Made by a program: the position numbers and the translations under genes | DNA from: Mytilus edulis | Lineage: Eukaryota; Mollusca; Bivalvia; Mytilida; Mytilidae | Direction: 5' to 3' | Length of the DNA: 64,000 bases | NCBI RefSeq assembly: GCF_963676685.1 | Contig: NC_092354.1 | Span: 16,312,746-16,376,745 of the forward strand | In this document: positions 11,901-22,288 of the stretch, piece after piece | How the letters are laid out: each line of letters starts with the position of its first letter | How positions within the stretch are numbered: the first letter of the stretch is position 1 | The notes under the pieces: generated by a model | Database searches by the model: none | The model's input: the letters and a program-made list of their open reading frames with translations, nothing else | Told to the model about the DNA's origin: nothing

Positions 11901-14753
11901 AAAATTTCATCACAAGAAAATCACAACAAAATTTCACAATTTTTTTTTATTGTTTTTGGTACCTAAACTAGGTGGCATCATTAATATACTTCTGGCCTCA
12001 ATGACTGAGTGTATTAGGTAAACATTCAGTGTTTTCTGGCATCTTTGACACTTCATAATATAATAAAATTTGATAAAAGGCCTTTTTAGGTGCAACATGG
12101 GAGTTTTTTTGCTAATTATTGTAGAAATTACATGTCAATACATAACGCAATTAGGAGACAACTGTATTGTATTTTAGGTTAAGATCAATTGGGGATTTGA
12201 TAGTTGCAAGTTAAGATTACTGGCGACACGTTAGTGGAGACGGTAGACAAGTATTTGCGACCATCAAATCCCCAATTGATGCTGTCAGAGCTTAAAATAC
12301 AAAATTGTTATTTGAATTCTAATGAAACTGACAGAAAGCAACGTCTCATTGGTACTCATACCACATCTTCCTATATCTAATTCACATGCTTCATGTTTCT
12401 CTAATCACTGATGGAAAATTAAAGATAACAAACCTGGATGTGTATCCAAGAATAATTATTTACAGGAATGGTTTTAAGTTTATGTTTATATAGTTTATAA
12501 CTGCATAATTTAATAAATGTTTCCTTTACAGCATAACACGTTCACACATTTATTAAATGGCTGCAAACAAGATTGGTATGCTGTTGCATCAATTCTGGAA
12601 CACACTTTGCATACCATAAAAGCACAGAAAGCAGAGGTTGAGGAGGTATTTCTTCGCAGTGATAATGCTGGTTGTTATCACTGCGGATGCCTATGGCTTG
12701 CTTTGGATGGAATTGGGGAAAGGACAGGTAACTATTTTATTTATTCAATATGAATTAGATGCATTTAGGATGTGCATATGAGGTTATAGGTTTTTGCAGT
12801 AAATGTCAAATGTTTGGACTGCTTCAATTTGAGGCTCTAAAGAGACAGTGTCACTCACCTTGGTCAATTGGCATATCAAACATTAAGTTCACTCTCCAAC
12901 AATGTAGATGAGAATAGATTTTAATGACAAAAACTTTTTGTATTTTGATCATCTTGTAATACTGATCTTTAACAGTTTCTTTGACTTATAATAGATTCTG
13001 CCATGCTGATCATTTTTGATTTAAAATGTGTATTTACTTATTATAATTTAGATCATATATGAGATATAACACAACCAAAATCATTTCTCTCTAAATATCA
13101 GTTTCCTTTATACATGCATGTAATAGGCAAAAATGAAAATAATTTCTTTGTCATTTATGAGCCATAACTCCTATAGGTTTTCTCGTAATACAGTTAGACA
13201 CATAAAAAAAACCGGTATAATGAGCAATCGTCAGATCCCTAAAGGGGTCAAGAGACCATCTTGATCCTTTTGACTTTTTTTTGGTCTCACTTTGCTGAAC
13301 AATTTTGTTGTGTACAGTTTATCTCTATCTGTTAAAATGTTCATGATTAAAACCAAAAAAGGAAATTTTCCTAAAAATTACCAATTATAGGGCAGAAACC
13401 CAACAAATGGTTGCATGAAGGATGTCAAGTGGTGATTAAGAGCCCATTTGGCCCTTTTGGGCCAATTCAGCTAACAATAACCAACCAACTCATGAGGACA
13501 CCAGTAAATCTAGATTAATTACTTTTTTAGAGTATCAATACTTTATCACAGGAAATAATCAGTACATTTTTTATTTTTTTTATTTTCTTATTTCAGGTAT
13601 TAGAATACTGAGATACGATTATAGTGAGCCCCAAGCAGGAAAATCAGTTTGTGATTCAAAAATAGCACACATGAGATGCAAAATGAAAATGCATGTTTCT
13701 TCAGGGGGCAATATCACCACAGCTGAGGATATGCAAGCAGCAATAATGAGTGGATCTGGTGTTTCTGGTTGTCAGTGTGCTGTTGTTTCGGTTGATACCA
13801 CAAAGCAAACCATGTTCCAACACAAGCTTAAAGGGGTAAACTCTATTTCAAATCTTAAATTTGAAGAAAACAACATCATTCATTGGCAATCATTCAACAT
13901 AGGCATAGGTAGAAAAATCATGAGGTCTGATGTTCTTAGACAGGAGCAAGAAGAAACGGGTCTGATAATACATAGTAATTTCGATAAATTGCCTGACAAT
14001 AAACATGGGGATATTAGATCGTGTAGACCAACAACCGTAAATGATGGTGACCAGGAAAACAGAAATGAAGATGCTGATGTCACTCAAGAACTGCCAAATG
14101 AGAATGTTGTAGAAGATATTGTTGAAGGTCCAGCTAAATTGTTTCTTTGTCCTGAACAAGGATGTATCAAAATGTACCAAACCCATTCAAATTTAGAAAG
14201 ACACGTTTATTTAGACAGACATGTATATGAATCGAATCCTCAAACCTCTACCTATGATCAAGTAAGGAAGAAGTGGGCAGAAACCTGCTATACCAATCTC
14301 GAGGTTTCGCAAGTAGGTGTTTCAACACTTAGAAGAAGTACTGAAGGTGAAAGTGTTGAAAACGACATGACCATGATGACAGCAGATCAAAATGTAGGTT
14401 GGGCGCTCAAAAAGGACAGAAAGGTCACTAGATTTTCTACTCGGGTAAAGAGCTATTTAAGCGATGTTTTTCAAGCTGGAAACATATCTGGGAAAAAGGT
14501 CAACCCAAGTGACATTTCTAAATTGATGAAGTGCTCAAGGAATGAAGATGGTGAAAGGAGGTTTTGTCGAGAAGAATGCCTAACAACATCTCAGATCAAC
14601 TCCTATTTTTCAAGACTTGCACTGTTAAATAGAAGGGATGGTGTTCATAACAGGCAAAGGATAGAATTGATGGAAGATGAAGATTTACAATCTGTTGTTG
14701 CTGCAATTGAAGATGAAGAGCTTAGAGAAACATTGCATGCACATTTAGGTTAA
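5599..14753 (+). CDS. Seven-exon uncharacterised protein with candidate RNase-H-like (transposase-type) triad and zinc-binding clusters
   Basis: Join: 5599-5968, 6902-6966, 8068-8166, 9530-10706, 11411-11688, 12532-12727, 13597-14753. All junctions are GT-AG and phases match, giving 3,342 nt and 1,113 aa without a stop. Visible elements: N-terminal Cys/His cluster (C71, H74, C88, H93, C97, C108, C126, C129); second cluster (C541, H543, H545, C549, C552); motif VMDWAMKFLP (D623); LRSDNAGCYH (D707); YDYSEPQAGKSVCD (E739, D748); C2H2 finger C913-C918-H931-H937; basic region about 996-1074. The order D, then DNAG, then an acid after a GK turn resembles the DDE/D cores of integrases and transposases, with spacings of 83 and 40 residues. 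I recall similar uncharacterised proteins in bivalves and cnidarians but know no assigned function. It lies between inverted repeats RC1 and RC2. It could be an active transposase, a domesticated one, or an unrelated nuclease-fold protein. Confidence 0.85.
6433..6560 (+). repeat. Dispersed repeat R2 in intron 1
   Basis: Begins agaagatgtggtatgattg and includes caatgagaca and aaatggcacagatattaac. It is a diverged member of the most frequent dispersed family in this window. Confidence 0.75.
6902..6966 (+). CDS. Exon 2 (GICKKCRG segment)
   Basis: A 65-nt exon, residues 124-145, with acceptor atttcag and donor CAG|gtaata, phase 1 to 0. It adds C126-x2-C129 to the exon 1 cluster. It is too short to stand alone; support comes from exact phase agreement on both sides and its Cys pair. 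Confidence 0.75.
7045..7085. repeat. AT microsatellite in intron 2
   Basis: Alternating AT/TATA tract interrupted by ggttaaagc and gat. No other structure. Confidence 0.8.
7642..7930 (+). repeat. Dispersed repeat R2, longer copy in intron 2
   Basis: Begins acgatgtggtatgattgcca and continues through tgacacagaaattaacaa, attcaaactagaaaac and the family's distal part (cttctgactagggacaggc, accctctgcataaccttgg, gttataacagtacaacatg). The 62- and 77-aa minus-strand frames here are by-products of the repeat. Confidence 0.8.
8068..8166 (+). CDS. Exon 3 (33 codons)
   Basis: Phase 0 to 0, acceptor ttgcttcag, donor GATTTG|gtaaga, residues 146-178 (begins NIEPHDHVFEENN). No recognisable domain; hydrophilic linker. 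A symmetric phase-0 exon could be skipped without breaking the frame. Confidence 0.7.
8755..9470 (+). repeat. Dispersed repeat R5 in intron 3
   Basis: Starts gctcacctggcacaaagggc and runs through aaacttggccacaatcatca, caagatggcccccatggc, gttgggttgctgcccctgaa and gaccaaaatggtcaattgac. A reverse, shorter copy lies in intron 6 of the same gene. I recall this sequence as a high-copy element in bivalve genomes; no intact ORF is present. Confidence 0.8.
9530..10706 (+). CDS. Exon 4 (large central exon, second Cys/His cluster)
   Basis: A 1,177-nt exon, residues 179-570, acceptor taatttcag, donor CAAG|gtattc, phase 0 to 1. The first part is Ser/Gln-rich, then mostly helical-looking. Near the end, KCDHQHEALCEKCG gives C541, H543, H545, C549 and C552, a likely zinc site just before the candidate catalytic core. 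The frame is open back through the acceptor, so no internal start is needed. Confidence 0.88.
10707..12531 (+). other. Introns 4 and 5: no further feature except a small hairpin
   Basis: Apart from exon 5, I see only AT-rich sequence here, a trace of R5 (11,774 ttagctcacctggcaatgg), an R2 fragment in reverse (about 12,320-12,372), and an inverted repeat. The inverted repeat is formed by tcaattggggatttgatagt (about 12,185-12,204) and its complement near 12,264-12,282. Confidence 0.5.
11411..11688 (+). CDS. Exon 5 (first candidate acidic motif, D623)
   Basis: A 278-nt exon, residues 571-663, acceptor ttttttacag, donor TTAAAA|gtgagt, phase 1 to 0. Contains QMIIVMDWAMKFLPLLFREK: a hydrophobic strand ending in an aspartate, as in strand 1 of RNase-H folds. 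GQKGLNWHVSVAIFRSSDG then resembles the following strands 2 and 3. Confidence 0.85.
12532..12727 (+). CDS. Exon 6 (second candidate acidic motif, D707)
   Basis: A 196-nt exon, residues 664-728, acceptor cctttacag, donor GACAG|gtaact, phase 0 to 1. After an amphipathic helix comes EVFLRSDNAGCYHCG. The 'SDNAG' strand end is like the second Asp motif (sDnG) of retroviral-type integrases and DDE transposases. The comparison is by eye only. Confidence 0.85.
13190..13475 (-). repeat. Dispersed repeat R5, reverse copy in intron 6
   Basis: Complementary to part of 8,755-9,470: contains the reverse complements of caagatggtctcttgaccc, ctatctgttaaaatg and gttgggtttctgcccta. It sits between exons 6 and 7. 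Two opposed R5 copies in one gene show that its introns have long accumulated host repeats. Confidence 0.7.
13597..14753 (+). CDS. Exon 7 (third acidic motif, C2H2 finger, C-terminal region, stop)
   Basis: A 1,157-nt terminal exon, residues 729-1113, acceptor tttcag, stop TAA at 14,751-14,753. It opens with GIRILRYDYSEPQAGKSVCD (E739/D748 as possible third acid). An acidic linker follows, then FLCPEQGCIKMYQTH...RH...RH, a C-x4-C-x12-H-x5-H finger. Residues about 996-1074 (GWALKKDRK ... SQINSYFSRLALLNR) look like a folded basic domain. Overlapping minus-strand frames here are shadows. Confidence 0.9.
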
Positions 14754-16776
14754 ATACAAATTAAGCATCCTATTAGGTTTGAGACCACAATTGTCGCCCC
14801 TTGATTTTCATTTTCCACAAATTTAGTCCCTAGTATTGATAGTGGGTTACTTGCAAATTATTTTTATACCCCTTCCAAATTTATTTCTCCACGTTTTATG
14901 CCTCAAATTGCAAATAGGGGGGTGAAATTAGACGCAGCTAAATAAATTGGGCCCAGAATTTTAAAGGAAAGTAGTGATTTTGTCCAGCTGAAGTAGAAAA
15001 AGGTTAAAAATTACCACTTCAGAAGCTGTCGAAAGATTTCAAGACGCCCTAAACATAAAATTGTCCATACTAACTTGTAGTTAAAGCTGATGAAGTTTCC
15101 CTTAATTGTGATATAATTTCTCCAAAAATTAGTACAACACACTTTGAAAATTTCATTGAGAATGGGCTAGGGGGATTTTTTTATTTTCATTTATGTTGTT
15201 CTAAAAGAAATGCACTACGAAATATATGTTGTCTCGGACCAATTTATGTATTGTCTAATGAATCACACAAACATATTTCCTTTCATCCTGATTTTGATAC
15301 AGTTTTTCTAAAGATGCCCTATTTACACTTTTTGTGGGAGGAAGTTTTCATTTTGCCGAACATTATTTAAGTTGGTACATTTGTGTACATATAATTTGTA
15401 CACTGATCAGTGTTATTATAAAGATTTCTATTTGATTACATTTCCACCAAAATATGGGTATAAAAGCAAGTTATAAATCAAATCAAATTAATTTTAATTT
15501 ATTTATTGGTGATATTAAATTCCAAATTTGATGTTGTGAAGACACCCATGACACACAAATGAAACTACTTACAAAAACACAAAATTAACAAATTAATAAA
15601 TGTTCATTTTATATAAGTCATCGGTGTTTCATATGTCATAATTATAAGGGGCTAGCACCTGATGGTGAAAAATATATATATACTAAATGGTTTACTTTTG
15701 TGGTTGTTATTATATTGATATTGCATTATATGATAATATATATATACTGACTCAGATGTACTTAAATATATATACTAGCTTGGTTTTTAAAAGATTTAAA
15801 AAATTGGTTACCGCACAAGAAAGTTATGAATAATTCTTATTTGAAATTACTTTATTTGGTTTTCATATTGCACTGAAAAATGATATTTGATTACTTTGCT
15901 TAGTAGAACAAAATATTGTATATCATGATGATATTGGAACAAATTTTATGTTATTTTTTTTTTTTAAATCACATTTTTTACAAAATATCATCTAGTAGTT
16001 TATCATTTTAGGCTCATACAGTCAAAAATTAAAAGTTTCTTGAAAATCTATTTTTTTTGCATTACTTTTTTTGTGTGTTATTTAGTATTATATCATAACT
16101 GGTTTGCTGATTTCAAGGAATTTTAAGAAAATTGTTTGATTCAAATCAATATAAAACCAGTGTATTTGACAATCTGTAAAGCATTTTGAAATATTTAATT
16201 GTATTTTTGTTATAACTAGTGCTCTGAACTTTTTATGCCTAATTTACAGTTCTATCATAATAATAGCTAATAAATCATACAAAGGAACAGTTTTGAAATA
16301 TTTGACTGTCCAAAGAGAGATTTCAACAAATATTACAACTACTACAAAATTAATAATATTCACATTTACTACCTTAAAGAAAAAAGGTACATTATTCAAT
16401 AGAAGTAAAGAAAATGATTACAAGGACACAAGTAATACTACATCAATAAAAAAACAACAAGCAGAGCAGAGGACAAGCAAAGTCTCAAAAGAATAAAAGA
16501 AAGATATGAAGCTGGTTTTGGTGTTAGCATCTCATTCCTTAAAATAGTTACTTTAAATACAATAGTACAAAACTTTCTTGTTAAAAAGAACGGTGGTTTT
16601 CATATAGTCTGTCAGGTCTGTGTGTCTAATTCCAGGATTAAGAAAATATATTAGGTTTAATACAGATCAAGTTTAAGACTACTCCTGATGGGATTAAACT
16701 TCTGATATATATTTCCAAAGGAAACAATTATTTTTCCAAAATTTGTGTTTTATTCTTTACAATACATATAAAAAAG

Positions 16777-16950
16777 AAGATGTGGTATGATTGCCAATGA
16801 GACAACTATCCACAAAAGACCAAAATGACACAAACAGAAACAACTATAGGTCACCATACTGCCTTCAACAATGAGCAAAGCCCATACTGCATAGTCAGCT
16901 ATAAAAGGCCCAGAAAAGACAATGTAAAACAATTCAAGCGAGAAAACTAA
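16777..16950 (+). repeat. Dispersed repeat R2
   Basis: A well-preserved copy: agatgtggtatgattgcca, gagacaactatccacaaaag, aacaactataggtcaccata, ccttcaacaatgagcaaagc, ctataaaaggcccagaaaag, aattcaagcgagaaaactaa. Confidence 0.9.
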
Positions 16951-17548
16951 TGTATTTTAAGGACATTGTATTGCAAGAACAATACTTAAGATAGTTATTT
17001 GAACCTTGCTAAAAGTCAGTATAGGCTATTGCAATCTCTTGAAGCATTACGGATTATCAGATTGAGAACAATGAACAAAGGATGACCAGACATTGTAGCA
17101 ATTTTCCTTATGAGGATTTATGAAAGATTTATACTGATTTATTGGACCGTCCATATTTCTGTACCCCCCCCCTTTTTCCTCCTTTATCTAAACACCAGAA
17201 TGCCACATTGTATTTTTTTATTTTGTTGAACTTTCTACAAGACTGCATGAGTGAAACAAAGCATAGCATACAGTTATATTCTCATAAGAAAAGTATACAT
17301 TTTTTTTAAATGTATTTCTTTCATTTAAAAATCCATTTGTATGACTTGAATGGGTGTTGCTATGAGTTATTTTTGTTTTCATGGTAATGAATGTTGTCAA
17401 CAACACTTACAACAAAACAAATTAAGTAACTAAGTGTAAGAAAATGCTTTAAATGTTTTCTCAAAGTTTTGGAAACAGCTGAAGACAAAAAAAGTTCTCA
17501 TACGACAGAATTTGGCAAATATTATTTCTGTTTCCAAGGAAAAAATCG

Positions 17549-17955
17549 GTTGCTATGGTGACAAAACAAAAGAAAATCCCACGCTTTTTTCTATTGTATT
17601 TGGTAAAGTAGTATCCAAACTTCATAACTACAGTGCTAACTATGCTGTACACATTTGCACTTTTCTGAAAATCACATGAAAAAATTGGGTAATTTGGCAA
17701 AAATCCAATTTTCAGAAATATTGAAAATATGCATTTTTTGGCAATTTTTTTCAAAAAATCTACAAATTTGGTTGACGCGTCATCTTAACTAAAATGAAGT
17801 TTAAGCATAGTTATTTCAATATTATATATGAAAATTTGTTTAAAAAGTTTGATTCTATTCAGAATCAGGCTATGAATTGTAGTGATTTTGCTAATTTTTG
17901 AAAGATTTTATCAGTCTTAAACACCCAAAAATAGAGCATCTGTTACCATGGCAAC
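17549..17955. promoter_or_regulatory. Two RFX X-box-like palindromes
   Basis: GTTGCTATGGTGAC at 17,549-17,562 and GTTACCATGGCAAC at 17,942-17,955. The second fits the RFX X-box pattern exactly. No gene start lies nearby, so function is doubtful; the site may simply be part of a repeat. Confidence 0.25.
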
Positions 17956-18878
17956 CACTCATATTTGTTCACCCAAATTTAATTTTTGAGCATTATTCAT
18001 CTATTGCTTCTACCAGGCAAATTATAGAGAAAATCTAAAACCATCATGTATCACGCTCTGCCTGGTTCTTACAAAGAGCTGTACTTAAGTTTGTATTGTA
18101 ATTTTAAGCGTCATTCGTCCGTTAGCAGTTTTAAAAAAAAAATGCATTAACAAACTTTTACCCACGTTTCCGTGTACACAGAAATAGCATAAAACATTAA
18201 TATTCAAAAGTTCGCACGTCATTTATAGCTAGTTTTCGACATCACTGTATTGGATACTCACATTGTATAAATGTCCTTGCAAACAAGTGTACAAATGTAT
18301 ATAACTGGGTATTCCGTGCGCTCTAATAAACCTGTATAGCTATCTACATTATTAAGATAAGTTATTTCAGCTATCAAAGTCGGGCTTTAAAGTTGTTTCT
18401 ATTATATAAAACTGCTTTGTTTTAGAAGTGGTGTGAATCAGACATGGATAATAAAGTTTTTTTTTCAGTTCGGACTTAATTCATATAGTAACCTCTAATT
18501 TTTTATAAACTTTTCCTAATCAATTTGGATTGGCATTAAACTGTATAGCATATAGAGCTTTCTTAATAATTGATTTTACCGAATAATTTGTTTTCCTTTT
18601 ACAAAATCCTTAAATGTAACAGCAATACATCAAACGACTAAATGACCCGGTATTCTGGTATATGAGATGGTTAAAGCGTTTTCCGTAAATCCAAGTTATA
18701 AAGAAGGGGACTTTCTAAAATAAGTCCTAACTGGAAAATTCTAGTTTTTCTTTACTTGTTAGTCAATTCGTTTTATTGACAGAAATGAGTCAAACTACCA
18801 AATAACATGGTATTTTGTAAGATCAATATATAATGGATTTCGATAGGCTGATTCCGACTAGTCCAAACGTATGTCAAG

Positions 18879-18955
18879 GTCAAGACTGGTCGAGAATGAG
18901 TCAAGACTGGTCGAGAATGAGTCAAGACTGGTCGAGAATGAGTCAAGACTGGTCC
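18879..18955 (+). repeat. 21-bp minisatellite, 3.7 copies
   Basis: The unit begins gtcaagactggtcgagaatg and its starts fall at 18,879, 18,900, 18,921 and 18,942. The equivalent place in RC1 (about 2,730-2,755, opposite strand) has a single unit, so this is a local expansion in RC2. Both strands stay open across it, producing spurious repetitive reading frames. Confidence 0.9.
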
Positions 18956-18959
18956 AGCT

Positions 18960-19045
18960 TTCGTAGAGACCATGTCCGACCTTCTGCTGTTATCTTTTCT
19001 TTGGTCGGGTTGTTGTCTTTTTGACATATTTTGCATTTGCATTTT
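18960..19045 (+). repeat. Dispersed repeat R3, 3' part
   Basis: Contains gaccttctgctgttatcttt, ttggtcgggttgttgtcttt and the tail acatattttgcatttgc. Fuller copies are at 21,545-21,690 and 56,035-56,195. Confidence 0.7.
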
Positions 19046-21544
19046 TATTTTTATTAATTAGTCAAAACGAAAGGCCCTGGACTGTAGTTTATAGTTTTTA
19101 ACCTAAAAAACGCGGATATAACATGTATAACAGGTCCTATTTTTTTTTACCAGGGTTTAAATGATTCTATTTATGAGATTATAATCATGGTAATATATTG
19201 GTAGCATTTAATGGCGGCCACTAAATGAGTGATTATGCAGTAGTGTATTATTGGATACAATGTAGTATTTAATCGTGACTTGGTATATATGATTAAGTTT
19301 AATTGAATTTATCAATTTCAAATAAATGCGTTTAAAGCTTTGTATTTGTTGAATTTAGCCATTTTATCTGATTTTCTACATGTATATTCCGTTTTATGTA
19401 TTAGAGTTATATCCCTTTGGTCATCGTCTTATTTTTGTTTTAGAGACAAATAAGAAGTTTGTATGAACGCCAATGACACGAAATCTACACGACAGACCAA
19501 AATGACACATACATCACCAGCTATAGGTCATCGTACAGCCTTCAACAATGATGAAAATCCATTATTTCTGTATGTTTTCTATCTATGAACGTGAAGAGAG
19601 ATTTATTTATCCTAAACAAACAATCATCTTTAAAACTTGACAAGTGACATTAATCCGTGTAAGAACATTTGACACTTACTAGTAGGTGAAACTTTGGAAT
19701 GACATATTTCAGTTTGGAGGCTCACCCAATTATTGTTAATTTTAAAGCTAGGACTTAACATTCAGCTGAAGAATGGAAAAATCAGTTGAAAATAATAGAC
19801 TTGGTGAAAAGTGCTTATTGTAAAGACTATGTGCTTTATATTCCTTGTTGATGTAACGAAACCGTGCGAATGTACATATAGTTAAAACAAAATAAAATTG
19901 TTTAGCACATATTGCAACCTTTATTGCCACTTGCTATAGTATTTTTACCTGACCGATAACCGAAATGTCTAACTACAGAGTAGGTCGTCCTGTCAAAAAT
20001 TACATACTTCGAAATCAGAAGTCAGTAATATGAAAACAAGTTTATTGAGACATTGACACTATCGTTAAATTAATGTAAAGGGGCGTTTTAAATACAAACT
20101 AAATGAGTGAAACAATATATGTGTGTTATCTGATAGAACATCAAATCAATTGTTGTTAGTAAAAACAATGATTTGTATGTATATATTAATATTGATTTTA
20201 TGTAGTCATGGATATTTTTCGTCCGGTCTGATTGCATATGGTAACATATGTGTTCATACATGTTTAATTTCATTACATCAAATATTTTTGCCTGTATAAG
20301 TATAATATTCAACATTTGATTTATCAAATCAATTATGGCGGACAAAAAAGCTTTGATTTTGACACGTTAACGTTTAAGTAACCAAACCTGCAAAAAACTA
20401 TCGAGAGAAAAAAAAATGGTGAAGTTTGTTTGATAAGTCAGTCTGTCAGATTATAACTCAAACAGAGTCATAACTTTGAAGTTGGTATTGTGATTTTATG
20501 CGGTCTATCTATCGTTTGCAGTTTTCAAGATAAAATGCAAAAAAGCATTAACAAAATGACTGTAACACATGTTTCTGTGTACAGGAAAATGGCACAAAAA
20601 GATGATTATTTCAAAAAACAAATCACGCTATTTCGGATAGATAGACATCACTGTATTGAATACATAAACTACAGAAGTGTCACCTCAAACAACGTGATAA
20701 AGCTGAGTCTTCCACGTGGTCTAAACATCTTCTATCGACATCATTAACATCAATTATATCAGTTATCAAAGCCGGGCGTCAAATTTATTGCGATACTACC
20801 CTTTTTAGAGATGGCGTGAATAAGATCAAGATAATAAAGATCTTTATTAATTTCGGAATAAGAACCAGTTTTCACTGGCAACGACATTGAATCGATTTTT
20901 ATTTGAATCGATCTTAGAAAGACCAGTTTGCGTTTAAATTGCACAAGCAAGATCCATCGAGATCGATCTTATTTAATCCAGTGCGTTAACACTACAATAT
21001 AAAACCGGTCTGACCTTTATTTTTTATATATAAATATAGCATTCATCTGCAAAAAGATCGATCGCGATCGATATAAGAGTTTACACCAAAGTAGATCGAT
21101 TCAAATAACACTCTAAGACATAAACCCGAATTTCCAGCTACAAAGTAGCTGTGGTCTTATCAGACATCATGCTGATGTCAATTACCCCAGATCATGCATC
21201 ATGCTGGGTTTGTTGATCTTAATCCCCTAGATTACTGGTCACATACATATTATATTACTTTCTATATATCATTTTCAGTACAGTTACAAATGTGTATAAA
21301 TGATTCCTAGTGAACATGGTGAATATTGATATAGAAATTGAATATTTGAAAGGAAGTTGAAATAAAAACAGAAAACTATTTAAAGTGATTAAGTTTTTAT
21401 TGTAATTTATAGTATGTAATATCGTTTGGAACAGTCATTTTTTTTTAACAGAAGAAAATGTACACACGTTTAAAAAAAGATGACATAAATCTAATTTTGT
21501 CAAACAATCATGGGTATTATCACTGAACTAGTATATATTTGTTT

Positions 21545-21690
21545 AGGTGCCAGTTGAAGGATGCCTCCGGGTGCGGGAATTTCTCGCTACATTGAAGACC
21601 TGTTGGTGACCTTCTGCTGTGGTTTTTTTCTATGGTCGGGTAGTTGTCTCTTTGGCACATTCCCCATTTCCATTCTCAATTTTATGATAG
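21545..21690 (+). repeat. Dispersed repeat R3
   Basis: Contains ggtgccagttgaaggatgcc, gcgggaatttctcgctacat, gaagacctgttggtgacctt and tggtcgggtagttgtctctt, ending in ccatttccattctcaatttt. Nearly the same as the copy at 56,035-56,195. Confidence 0.9.
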
Positions 21691-22070
21691 AAAAGAAGAG
21701 AACACATTGATTTACACATTCTATTGTTTTGAAGAAAAAAGGGGGATTGTCATCTGGAGGTTTAATTGATTTTTTTCGTTTTCTGGTAATCAAATTGGTT
21801 TTTTTAATAAAAATCAGTTCTTTTGACCACATTGATTTTGTGTCACTAACCTATGCTGTGTCAAATATTCAATCACAATCCAAATCAAGAGCTGTTTTAA
21901 GCTTAAATATTGTGTCCATACTTGCTCGGCTGTTCCGCTTTCAACCTTTGCAGGAAATCTGGTTTGCCGTCACTCTGACAGCCTCTAGTTACACTTGAAT
22001 TTTGGAAATCATTGTTAATTTTGGAATATGGCTCTATCATGCATAGATCATAGTACTTAAAGACAAGGAG

Positions 22071-22288
22071 TTTTTAAAGCCCTCCCCCTTTTTAAAAAAA
22101 AATCTGGAGTTTTTACTGTTAATATCTAGCTGTGTAAAGTTAACTTAGAATCAAAAGCAAGTAGCAAATACAATTTAGTTTGAGCATGTTTATTGTGATA
22201 TAGTATAGAAAAAACATGAATTCAATCGAAATTGATAGAAAACTAAGAAAAATACCAGATTTAGATAAAAGGGGGAGGGCTAAAAAAG
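22071..22288. mobile_element. Hairpin MITE with agccctcccccttt ends
   Basis: Left arm taaagccctccccctttt (22,075 on) is complementary to aaaagggggagggct (22,267-22,281), with further pairing inside (aaatctgga with ccagattt). About 218 bp, no ORF. Confidence 0.75.

Larger units (their letters stand above)
14754..18055 (+). other. 3' UTR and gene-free downstream sequence up to RC2
   Basis: An aataaa signal at 14,941-14,946 lies 188 bp after the stop and is a plausible polyadenylation signal. Beyond it I find no second gene: the open frames at 16,293-16,496 (+) and 17,461-17,754 (-) have low-complexity composition and no recognisable motif. One R2 copy lies at 16,777-16,950. Confidence 0.55.

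Noticed and set aside
13880-14186. 67- and 98-codon minus-strand ORFs
   Set aside because: Shadows opposite exon 7 of the plus-strand gene.
16293-16496. 67-codon plus-strand ORF, Lys/Thr rich
   Set aside because: Low-complexity composition, no splice or start context, no motif.
17461-17754. 97-codon minus-strand ORF, Phe/Lys/Tyr rich
   Set aside because: Composition expected from AT-rich non-coding DNA; no conserved segment.
18773-19042. Repetitive ORFs on both strands
   Set aside because: Produced by the 21-bp minisatellite, whose unit is a multiple of three and stays open in both directions.
20088-20747. 85-codon ORFs on either strand
   Set aside because: Within RC2 modules that have stops at the equivalent places in RC1.
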